A DNA stretch of 41,946 bases from Lachnospiraceae bacterium (GTDB lineage Bacteria > Bacillota > Clostridia > Lachnospirales > Lachnospiraceae), in contig JAKSPO010000016.1 in the NCBI GenBank assembly GCA_024404675.1, positions 1-41,946 on the forward strand, read 5' to 3'. Below the pieces are notes generated by a model. The model ran no database searches. It was not told the origin of the DNA and saw only the letters and a program-made list of their open reading frames with translations. Positions 6,086 through 13,889 of the stretch are shown here, piece by piece (positions within the stretch are counted from its first letter, which is position 1; every line of letters begins with the position of its first letter). Position numbers and translations under genes: made by a program.

Positions 6086-8191
6086 ATGCAAGACAAAATG
6101 GATCAGAACATGAAAACCAATCCTTGCAAAGCATTTCTCGGAGCCATGCGCAAAGGCGTGCACGGTGTACGGGCTTTCTTTGGTTTGCCTTTCTTTCGGT
6201 TCCGCCTTGTACAGATTTATCTGCTCGCTTTCGTGACGACCTATGTAATCGAGGGACTTTCCCATTTTCGCTCCTTGCCGCAGTTTATGCATGTCGTGAA
6301 AAGTCCTTTGGTGTTCCTTGTGAACGTCCTGATTGTTGCCATTTTATTTGCGCCGGCAATCCTGTTTCGAAAGCGGTTCTTCTTTTATTTTCTTGCGACA
6401 TTTATCTGGCTGATTGTCGGTGTGGCGGATTTCATCATTCTTCATAACCGCGTCACTCCGTTCACCGCTAACGATTTTAAGATGCTCGACGATGCGCTCG
6501 ATGTGATTATTCACTATTTTAAACCGTTCCAGATTGTCGCACTGATTGCACTGATTCTGATTGCGCTGTTTCTCCTTGTATTCTTCGCGATTAAGAGCCC
6601 GAAGACGAAGGAGCCGGTGCATTACAAGTCCGCTATTTTGATAGTCATTGTCGTGATTGCAGCCAACCTTTCTTTGATCTTTGGAAGCATTTCCGCAGGC
6701 ATCATGGAGCGTACCTTCCCGAACCTTGCCGATGCGTACCAGGAGTACGGTCTCCCGTATTGCTTCGTTGCAAGCATCATCGACACAGGTATTCATAAGC
6801 CGTCGGATTACTCCAAATCGAAGGTTGACGACGTGATTGCATCGCTTCCTACCGCGACTCCGACCATTTACGAAAAGGAAGACGAGCAGCCGAATATCAT
6901 CTTCATTCAGCTCGAATCCTTCTTCGATCCGAAGAGAATTAAAGGAATAGAGTTTCCGGCAGACCCGATTCCGAACTTCACTCACCTCTACAATCAATAC
7001 TCAAGCGGCCTTCTGACTGTTCCAAGCATCAGTGCAGGTACGGCCAATACGGAGTTTGAGATTCTTACCGGAATGAATATGGCCGACTTCGGTACCGGCG
7101 AATACCCTTACCGTACGATTCTTCAGTCAAGCACCTGTGAAAGCCTGGCCTACAACCTTCGCCATTACGGCTATACCGCGCATGCGATGCATAACAACAC
7201 CGCCACCTTCTACGGTCGCGATGTGGTATACAGTAACCTCGGCTTCCAAAGCTTCGATCCGGTTGAGACAATGCCTGATGTTACCTTGAATGCCTTAAAC
7301 TGGGCGCAGGACAGCATTCTCTATCGGGAGATTATCTCCGCCCTCGATTCCACACCCGGACGCGACTTCGTATTTGCCGTCTCTGTTCAGGGTCACGGCA
7401 AATACCCCGATGAAGAAATTCTCGATGAAGCACTTGAGCTGACCGATGTCAATGAAGCCTTTGACGATTCAACCATTTACGGTTTGAAATATTATATTAC
7501 ACAGCTGAATGAGATGGATGCTTTCATCGGAAGTCTTGTCAGCTATCTGTCTGAGCGTAAGGAGAAGACGGTTTTGGTTCTTTATGGCGACCATCTTCCG
7601 GGCTTCCGCTTTGAAGAGAGTGATCTGAACAGAGGCTCCCTTCTGCAGACGGAATATGTCATCTGGTCCAACTTCGACCTGAAGCCGATAGGCATGAACT
7701 TATATTCCTACCAGTTAGGTTCCTACTTGCAGAATCGCCTCGGCCTCCACGAGGGACTGATTACCAGACTGCACCAGTCGCACTTTGATAACCCTTCAAA
7801 GAGTCTTGACGAAACCCTCAACGAACTCAGAATGCTCTCTTACGATATGCTGTACGGCGAGCAGTACTGCTGGGAACAGGTTAACCCTTACAAGCCGACC
7901 GAGCTTACATTTGGCTATTATGATCTGCCGATTACCTCGCTGCATCCGATATACGATGCCGAGAACAATCAGTACTATCTGACGCTGTACGGCTTGAATA
8001 TTACGCCTTATTGTTCGATTTATATCAACGGTGAGCGGCACAAGGAAACCATCTATGTTTCCTCTAAGGAACTGTTCCTGCCGCGCATTGCACTGCATGA
8101 CGGAGACAAGATCTCCATCGGCGTCTACAACGACGGACATCTGTACCGGATGTCCGAGCCTGTTATCTTCCAGGCATCCGATTATAAATAA
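6086..8191 (+). CDS. LTA synthase family protein (membrane sulfatase-fold phosphoglycerol transferase)
   Basis: 701 residues. The N-terminal ~215 residues contain about five membrane helices (YLLAFVTTYVIEG, VFLVNVLIVAILFAPAI, FYFLATFIWLIVGVADFII, IVALIALILIALFLLVFFA, SAILIVIVVIAANLSLIF). An extracellular sulfatase-fold domain follows from about residue 270 (PNIIFIQLESFFDP). Family landmarks are the SAGTANTEFEILTG segment holding the nucleophile Thr, HAMHNNTATFYGRD, and VLYGDHLPG with the metal-binding Asp-His pair. Such enzymes move glycerol phosphate from phosphatidylglycerol onto lipoteichoic acid or related glycans. The C-terminal ~85 residues form an additional beta-rich domain with YGLNITPYCSIYINGE, unlike minimal LtaS. 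AGGAG seven bases upstream supports the start. Co-transcribed with the next gene (15-bp gap). Confidence 0.88.
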   Translation: MQDKMDQNMKTNPCKAFLGAMRKGVHGVRAFFGLPFFRFRLVQIYLLAFVTTYVIEGLSHFRSLPQFMHVVKSPLVFLVNVLIVAILFAPAILFRKRFFFYFLATFIWLIVGVADFIILHNRVTPFTANDFKMLDDALDVIIHYFKPFQIVALIALILIALFLLVFFAIKSPKTKEPVHYKSAILIVIVVIAANLSLIFGSISAGIMERTFPNLADAYQEYGLPYCFVASIIDTGIHKPSDYSKSKVDDVIASLPTATPTIYEKEDEQPNIIFIQLESFFDPKRIKGIEFPADPIPNFTHLYNQYSSGLLTVPSISAGTANTEFEILTGMNMADFGTGEYPYRTILQSSTCESLAYNLRHYGYTAHAMHNNTATFYGRDVVYSNLGFQSFDPVETMPDVTLNALNWAQDSILYREIISALDSTPGRDFVFAVSVQGHGKYPDEEILDEALELTDVNEAFDDSTIYGLKYYITQLNEMDAFIGSLVSYLSERKEKTVLVLYGDHLPGFRFEESDLNRGSLLQTEYVIWSNFDLKPIGMNLYSYQLGSYLQNRLGLHEGLITRLHQSHFDNPSKSLDETLNELRMLSYDMLYGEQYCWEQVNPYKPTELTFGYYDLPITSLHPIYDAENNQYYLTLYGLNITPYCSIYINGERHKETIYVSSKELFLPRIALHDGDKISIGVYNDGHLYRMSEPVIFQASDYK

Positions 8192-8206
8192 TAGCGAGGT
8201 ACGACA

Positions 8207-8605
8207 ATGAAGAAGAATCTTTCCTTTCTGTTCTGCGGCATCATGGCTGCATTCGGTATCTGCCTTGTACTGTTCGGCTTTACAGAAGCTGCAAGAGCAG
8301 TCGACAACGATGTCATGTTTACGCATATGTTTGTAACAATTCCCGGCTTTCTCGGGATAATCGGCGGCCTTCTGTGCCTTACCGTCAAAGCATACAAATC
8401 AGGTGTCAGGTTCGTCCTTATGAACTTCTTCTACCTGTTTTTAATCGGTTTCATTGCGGAATGCATCTACTTCCAGTTCTTCTATTTCGGTGTGCATTCG
8501 CCGCAGCTTAAGCTTATGATTCCGGCGGCGCTTACCTGCCTTGTGTACGGTGTACTTTATATGATTTTCCATATCATCTTCCGTTGCATCTATCGTAAGA
8601 AATAA
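8207..8605 (+). CDS. Small multi-pass membrane protein of unknown function
   Basis: 132 residues with four likely membrane helices (LSFLFCGIMAAFGICLVLFGF, MFVTIPGFLGIIGGLLCL, FVLMNFFYLFLIGFIAECIYFQFFYF, LMIPAALTCLVYGVLYMIFHIIF) and a basic C-terminus RCIYRKK. No catalytic motif is visible and I do not recognise the family. It begins 15 bp after the LTA-synthase-like gene with a GAGG ribosome site and ends just before a strong terminator, so the two form an operon. A supporting role in envelope polymer synthesis is an inference from context only. Confidence 0.7.
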   Translation: MKKNLSFLFCGIMAAFGICLVLFGFTEAARAVDNDVMFTHMFVTIPGFLGIIGGLLCLTVKAYKSGVRFVLMNFFYLFLIGFIAECIYFQFFYFGVHSPQLKLMIPAALTCLVYGVLYMIFHIIFRCIYRKK

Positions 8606-8624
8606 CTCGACAATTACACGAAAA

Positions 8625-8648
8625 ACGCCCTGCAGACACGCAGGGCGT
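8625..8648. terminator. Bidirectional intrinsic terminator
   Basis: ACGCCCTGC (8625-8633) pairs with GCAGGGCGT (8640-8648) around a 6-base loop. T4 follows on the plus strand and T5 on the minus strand, so it can end both the LTA-synthase operon and the long convergent metF-to-lipoprotein operon. Confidence 0.85.
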
Positions 8649-8695
8649 TTTCTTATTCTGTGCCGCATAATTGCAGCTTTTATGTTCTTAACGCA

Positions 8696-9691
8696 TTACA
8701 TCGCATTCCAAAGCGCATTGTTAATATCTACCTTGGCGTTCGCTCTCCATTTGTCGTAAAGCTCATCAAAGTACTCCTTACAGATTCTGGCGTACTCTTC
8801 CTCCTCGGCCTTCTGCGTTTCCGCAGCATTGATCTTGTTCTTGCAATAGAAGATATACAGACCGTCATTCGTTTCCACAATATTGCTGAGCGCGCCCTCC
8901 GGCAAAGCGAACAGTGCATCGGTAATCTCTCGCGGGAAGGAGTCGCGGCCAATCGTCATCTCAACACTCGGCGCATCGGTCTTATCCTTTGCAAACTTGT
9001 AAAAATCCTCGGCACGAAGTGCATTCTCAAGAAGGATTCGCATGTCGCCTCGAAGCTCCTGTAAGCCTTCACCGGATACCGTTACCGGATTGCCTTCATT
9101 GTCCTTATATACCTTAGTTTTGAACAGATAGTAGAAGTCGCTTCTTCTTGTCGCATTCTCGTCCGGTCTTGCATCAACGTTCAGGGTTACGGTCTCATAA
9201 ACCTTCTTCGCAAGAATATTGTCGGAATAGATCGAGCGCACCAGCTCTTCGGTAATACCATATCGCTTCGCGGTCTCCTCGGTAATGTGGTTCAGAAAAT
9301 TGCTTGTGTAATCGTTGACATTCAATACATCGTCTGCACCAAGCGCAACATCGAACTCATTTGCCATCGAACCGACAAGCTTAATGTAGATGATTCTCTC
9401 CAAAAGCTCGTCCTTCATAAGCTCGGAATAGTTTCGACCGTCTCTCGTGAATCGGAACTCCCAGATGTCCTTTCCGTAGAGCGTCTCGACCTCCTCGCGC
9501 ATGCTAAGAAGATAGATGTTCGCCTCTGCGTAGCTGACCTCCTTACCGTCGATTCGCATCAAAACATCCTTTGTAAAGCCCTGACTCGACGGCAAATCCT
9601 TGTCCTTGCCGCCCTTCTTTCCGCAACCGCCAAATGTTCCCGCAAGAAGCACTAACACAAGCAGCAGAAGTATTCTGTTTCTCTTATTCAT
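8696..9691 (-). CDS. PrsA/SurA-like lipoprotein foldase (peptidylprolyl isomerase family)
   Basis: 331 residues. A lipoprotein signal with lipobox GTFGGC (Cys near residue 23) anchors it outside the membrane. A SurA-N-like helical region spans about residues 40-180 (VSYAEANIYLLSMREEV, ELMKDELLERIIYIKLV, EELVRSIYSDNILAKKVYE). A parvulin-type region follows, recognisable from about residue 185 to 300 (YYLFKTKVY, FYKFAKDKTDAPSVEMTIGRD, ALFALPEGALSNIVETNDG, YIFYCKN). Such proteins help secreted proteins fold. Some parvulin active-site residues are not obvious, so it may act mainly as a chaperone. The start codon overlaps the last eight bases of mfd, with an AAGGGAGAG site inside mfd, so the genes are translationally linked. 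Confidence 0.8.
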   Translation of the reverse strand: MNKRNRILLLLVLVLLAGTFGGCGKKGGKDKDLPSSQGFTKDVLMRIDGKEVSYAEANIYLLSMREEVETLYGKDIWEFRFTRDGRNYSELMKDELLERIIYIKLVGSMANEFDVALGADDVLNVNDYTSNFLNHITEETAKRYGITEELVRSIYSDNILAKKVYETVTLNVDARPDENATRRSDFYYLFKTKVYKDNEGNPVTVSGEGLQELRGDMRILLENALRAEDFYKFAKDKTDAPSVEMTIGRDSFPREITDALFALPEGALSNIVETNDGLYIFYCKNKINAAETQKAEEEEYARICKEYFDELYDKWRANAKVDINNALWNAM

Positions 9692-12600
9692 TGTTCTCTC
9701 CCTTCTCCTCCGAAAGCATCTCCCGCATCACACGAAGGACCTCCATACATTCCGCAAGCATCCCGAGCGCATCCTGCGCGGTCTCAAGCGTATAGGTAAA
9801 TTTCGGACTGTTTCCGGGCGTCATGGAGATTCGCCGCCCGTAAAATTTTAAAAACTCCGGAATCCGGCCAACCTGCAGCCTTGCCTTCTGATACATGGAA
9901 AGCACCAAAAAGCCCCGCTTCAGTGTCAGCTTTTCTACATAGCACTGATGTGCCTTCGCCTTTAAAAGCGCCACATGCAGAAGAAGATTCACGCAGTTTG
10001 GCATATCACCGTAACGGTCGCAGAGCTCCTCCTGCATATCACTTAACTCGTCCTCGCTCTCAATTCCCGCAATTCGCTTATACATATCAAGCTTCTGCAT
10101 CTCGTTTCGAATGTAGTTCGAGGGAATATATGCATCCAGATCGGCATCGATCGTCGTTTCGAAATTCTCCTCTGCCACCGTTTCGCCCTTCATGGAGCGA
10201 ACGGCTTCATTTAACATCTTACAATACAAATCATACCCGACCGCTTCCATATGTCCGCTCTGCGCTGCGCCTAAAAGGTCTCCTGCGCCGCGAATCTCAA
10301 GATCTCGCATGGAAATCTTGATGCCGGAGCCAAGGTCCGAGTACTCTCTGATGGCAGCCAGTCGCTTCTCGGCCACCTCCGTCAATAGCTTCCCCGTCCG
10401 ATAAAGGATAAATGCATACGCGGTTCGATTCGAACGTCCGACACGTCCACGAAGCTGGTAAAGCTGCGACAGGCCAAACCGATCTGCATCGTCGATAATA
10501 ATCGTATTGACATTGCTGATATCCATACCGGTCTCAATGATGGTGGTGGAAACCAGCACATCGATATCGCCGTTGATGAAATCAAACATTACGTCCTCAA
10601 GCTGTCGCTCGCTCATCTGCCCATGGGCAAATGCCACGTTGGCCTCCGGGCAAAGCTCATGCAGCTTCCCGACAAGGTCCTCGATGCCGGCAACACGCGG
10701 CACCACATAATAGACCTGTCCGCCGCGATTTAACTCACGGTTGATTGCCTCACGAATCATCTCCTCGTTTCGCTCAAGCACAAAGGTCTGAATCGGAACA
10801 CGGTCCTGCGGCGGTTCCTCCAGCACACTCATATCACGAATACCAATCAGGCTCATGTGAAGCGTCCTCGGGATCGGTGTCGCCGTCAGCGTAAGCGCAT
10901 CCACATCCTTTCGAAGCTGCTTGATCTTCTCCTTATGTGTAACGCCGAAGCGCTGCTCCTCATCAACGATCAGAAGTCCAAGATTCTTGAATTCCACATC
11001 CTTACTGAGAATTCTGTGCGTTCCGATCAGAATGTCCACCTGGCCCTTTCTGAGGCGCTCAAGCGTCTTCTTCTGCTCGCCTGCCGTACGGAACCGGCAC
11101 ATCATATCTACAGCGAACGGGAAGTCACGCAGACGATTGCTGAAGGTATTATAATGCTGCTGCGCAAGAATTGTCGTCGGTACCAATACCGCAACCTGCT
11201 TTCCGTCCGAAACTGCCTTGAAAGCTGCTCTGATTGCAATCTCGGTCTTTCCGAAGCCTACATCGCCGCAGATCAGGCGGTCCATAATTCTTGTGCTTTC
11301 CATATCGCGCTTGGTATCCTCAATCGCACGGACCTGGTCCTCTGTCTCCTCGTACGGGAAGAGCTCCTCAAACTCCTTCTGCCAGACAGTATCTTTGCAG
11401 AAAGCATGTCCCGGCTCCTCCTGACGGATTGCATAAAGCTTAATCAGGTCTGCCGCAATATCCTTGACAGCGTGATAAACACGCGTCTTCGTTGTCTTCC
11501 ATTCGGAACCGTTCAGTTTATTTAACTTCGGCTTCTTCGCCGCATCGGAATCAGCGTATTTCTGGATCACATCCAGTCCGGTCGCCGGTACATACAAAAC
11601 ACCGCCATCCCCGTACTCGAGCTTGATGTAATCCTTGACAATCTTGTTCGTTGTAATCTGCTCGATACCGCGGTACACTGCCACGCCGTGATTCTCATGA
11701 ACCACATAGTCGCCGCTCTCGAGTTCGTTCAGCGCATTGATCTTCGCCCCGGAATAGGTAGTTGCCTTCTTATGTTTCTTCTTCTCGCGTCCGAAGATAT
11801 CGCTCTCGTCGATGACAACGAATTTAAGCATCGGATATTCAAAGCCCTGATGAAGGTTACCGTATACGACCATAATCTCCTGCGGCCCGACAACACGCTC
11901 GGGGTCTTCGCTGAAGAATGCGGAAAGCTCATGCTCACGGAGATTTTCCGCAAGTCTTGCGGCCCGCGTATGAGAACCGCAGACAAGAAGCGTGCGATAC
12001 CCATTCTTTCGATAACCGCTAAGATCGTGCACCAGTGCCTCAAAGTTTCTGTTATATGAGGCAACGGAGCGGGCAAATATATCGAAGCTCGCGGCCGGCT
12101 TCCACTCTGCACCGATTCCGGCAAGTGTCGTGAGAAGCACCGAACGTCTGCTGCCAAACTGCGCAAGCACCTTCTTATAATCAAAAATCGCGTCGGTCTG
12201 TCCCGGAAGGATATATCCCTTCTCAAGACGTCCCGTCATACTCTCGGCAAATTCCTTCGAGGTCGCCTCCGCACTGGCATCGATTCTGTCCGGCTCGTCC
12301 AGAACAAAAAGCGTCTCCTCCTCCGGAAAATACGACAGAAGGCTCACATTGTCCTTACGAAAATACGTAATATACGAATCCAGATTGGTGGCATTTTTAA
12401 AGTAGGTCAGATTCTCCTTCAGCTCATCCACGCTGTGACGAACGCGGGCTGCCTCCTCCGTCTTCATCGCAGCAAGAAGCTTCTTTTCGACCGAAACAGC
12501 CTCCTTTTCGATTCTGCGAATTCCGTCCTGCAGCTCCTCCTCATCCACGATGAACTCCATCGCCGGATAGATGGTCAGGTCGGACACATTCTCGATGGAG

Positions 12601-13232
12601 CGCTGGCTGGAGATGTCAAAGCTTCGAATCGAATCGATATCCTCACCCCAGTATTCGATTCGATACGGGGTATCCTCGCTCAGAGGAAAGATATCAAGAA
12701 TGCCGCCTCGTACGGCGAACTCACCCGGATTCTCAACCTGTGCCTGCTTCTGATAGCCCATCGTCACGAGTTTCTCACGAAGCTCCTCCATGGAAGGGGC
12801 GTCCTCCGCACAGACATATACCGCCGATTTGCGGATTTCCTCAAGCGGCAGAAGTCTGTCTAAAAGTCCCTGCACACTCGTAATAACCGTGCAGGGCTCA
12901 CCGTCAAGTAACTTCTTCAGTACAAGCATACGCTCCTTAACGATTGCGTTTCCGTGTACATCAGCGCTATAAAAGATTACATCCTTCGCCGGATACAGGC
13001 ACACATTTCGGTCATAAAGGCGCATATCCTCGACCATTTCCTTCGCGCGCAACTCGTTCGCAGTAACAATCAGTCGATAAGGGTACTCCTGCCCGAGTGC
13101 GCTGACAAAATGACTTTTCTGCACGGAAGTACACCCCGATACCTGTACCGGGGCTTTCTTTCTGCCGATAAATTCTCTGACCGCGAGGAATTCCCTGTCC
13201 TCATAAAGCGGCTGCAAAAAAGTCTTAATCAT
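9684..13232 (-). CDS. mfd: Transcription-repair coupling factor Mfd
   Basis: 1182 residues, full length. Mfd is a cytoplasmic ATP-driven translocase that removes RNA polymerase stalled at DNA damage and recruits UvrA. Visible modules in order: an N-terminal UvrB-like region (QVENPGEFAVRGGILDIFP, YWGEDIDSIRSFD); a CarD-like RNA-polymerase-interacting domain (ELESGDYVVHENHGVAVYRG, near residue 500); a superfamily 2 helicase core with Walker A GDVGFGKTEIA, Walker B DEEQRFGV and motif III TATPIPRTL; motif VI QLRGRVGRSNRTAYA; and a C-terminal TRCF domain (IPSNYIRNEMQKLDMYKRIA). AGGAAGG precedes the start. It follows pth by 31 bp, a pairing seen in many Firmicutes, and overlaps the downstream lipoprotein gene. 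Confidence 0.97.
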   Translation of the reverse strand: MIKTFLQPLYEDREFLAVREFIGRKKAPVQVSGCTSVQKSHFVSALGQEYPYRLIVTANELRAKEMVEDMRLYDRNVCLYPAKDVIFYSADVHGNAIVKERMLVLKKLLDGEPCTVITSVQGLLDRLLPLEEIRKSAVYVCAEDAPSMEELREKLVTMGYQKQAQVENPGEFAVRGGILDIFPLSEDTPYRIEYWGEDIDSIRSFDISSQRSIENVSDLTIYPAMEFIVDEEELQDGIRRIEKEAVSVEKKLLAAMKTEEAARVRHSVDELKENLTYFKNATNLDSYITYFRKDNVSLLSYFPEEETLFVLDEPDRIDASAEATSKEFAESMTGRLEKGYILPGQTDAIFDYKKVLAQFGSRRSVLLTTLAGIGAEWKPAASFDIFARSVASYNRNFEALVHDLSGYRKNGYRTLLVCGSHTRAARLAENLREHELSAFFSEDPERVVGPQEIMVVYGNLHQGFEYPMLKFVVIDESDIFGREKKKHKKATTYSGAKINALNELESGDYVVHENHGVAVYRGIEQITTNKIVKDYIKLEYGDGGVLYVPATGLDVIQKYADSDAAKKPKLNKLNGSEWKTTKTRVYHAVKDIAADLIKLYAIRQEEPGHAFCKDTVWQKEFEELFPYEETEDQVRAIEDTKRDMESTRIMDRLICGDVGFGKTEIAIRAAFKAVSDGKQVAVLVPTTILAQQHYNTFSNRLRDFPFAVDMMCRFRTAGEQKKTLERLRKGQVDILIGTHRILSKDVEFKNLGLLIVDEEQRFGVTHKEKIKQLRKDVDALTLTATPIPRTLHMSLIGIRDMSVLEEPPQDRVPIQTFVLERNEEMIREAINRELNRGGQVYYVVPRVAGIEDLVGKLHELCPEANVAFAHGQMSERQLEDVMFDFINGDIDVLVSTTIIETGMDISNVNTIIIDDADRFGLSQLYQLRGRVGRSNRTAYAFILYRTGKLLTEVAEKRLAAIREYSDLGSGIKISMRDLEIRGAGDLLGAAQSGHMEAVGYDLYCKMLNEAVRSMKGETVAEENFETTIDADLDAYIPSNYIRNEMQKLDMYKRIAGIESEDELSDMQEELCDRYGDMPNCVNLLLHVALLKAKAHQCYVEKLTLKRGFLVLSMYQKARLQVGRIPEFLKFYGRRISMTPGNSPKFTYTLETAQDALGMLAECMEVLRVMREMLSEEKGENNE

Positions 13233-13263
13233 ACTGCCTTCCTGACGGCAAATGCCGTATTCC

Positions 13264-13821
13264 TTAATTGAACTTGTTCATTGCTGCCTCGGGACCGTCG
13301 GAAAGATACACCGGAATCTCCTCGGTGATCTTCTTCATAACCTCCCGCATAACAGGCTCTGTCTCCTTCGGGAAGCGACCGAGCACGAAATCGGCAAGAT
13401 CCCAGCCCTCCGGCTTCTGTCCGACGCCGATACGAAGCCTCGTAAAATCAGACGTTCCGACATGAGCAATAATACTCTTCATACCGTTATGTCCGCCCGC
13501 GCTGCCCTTTGTACGAAGGCGAAGCTTTCCGGGCTCCATAGCAATCTCATCGCAGATTACGATCAGGTCCTCGGGAGAAACCTTATAGAAATCCATGCAG
13601 GCTCTGACACACTCGCCGCTGTTGTTCATAAAGGTCTGCGGCATAACGAGCATAACCTTATGCCCTGCGATGGCGCCGCGCCCCGTGATTCCTTTACACT
13701 CTTTGTTTTTCATCTGAATCTGAAACGCATCCGCCAAAGCGGTTATCGCGTCAAATCCGACATTGTGCCTGGTCCCGGCGTATTTGCTGCCCGGGTTTCC
13801 AAGGCCGACTATCAAAATCAT
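13264..13821 (-). CDS. pth: Peptidyl-tRNA hydrolase
   Basis: 185 residues. Pth cleaves the ester bond of peptidyl-tRNA dropped from ribosomes and recycles tRNA in the cytoplasm. The family signature is intact at the N-terminus, MILIVGLGNPGSKYAGTRHN, with the conserved Asn of GLGNPG and the catalytic His of TRHNVGF. The second conserved region reads VICDEIAMEPGKLRLR followed by GSAGGHNGMKSI; it differs from the common DDLDLP but keeps the key Asp. I chose this Met because AAGGAGAT lies ten bases upstream and family members begin here. A longer frame starting at 13896 would add 25 unusual residues and overlap metH. It sits between metH and mfd in the same run. Confidence 0.92.
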   Translation of the reverse strand: MILIVGLGNPGSKYAGTRHNVGFDAITALADAFQIQMKNKECKGITGRGAIAGHKVMLVMPQTFMNNSGECVRACMDFYKVSPEDLIVICDEIAMEPGKLRLRTKGSAGGHNGMKSIIAHVGTSDFTRLRIGVGQKPEGWDLADFVLGRFPKETEPVMREVMKKITEEIPVYLSDGPEAAMNKFN

Positions 13822-13889
13822 CGAACCGTTATCTCCTTCATCTGTGTCTGCTGCTTGATTTCTTCGAAACAGCAGGTTAAATATAGCCC

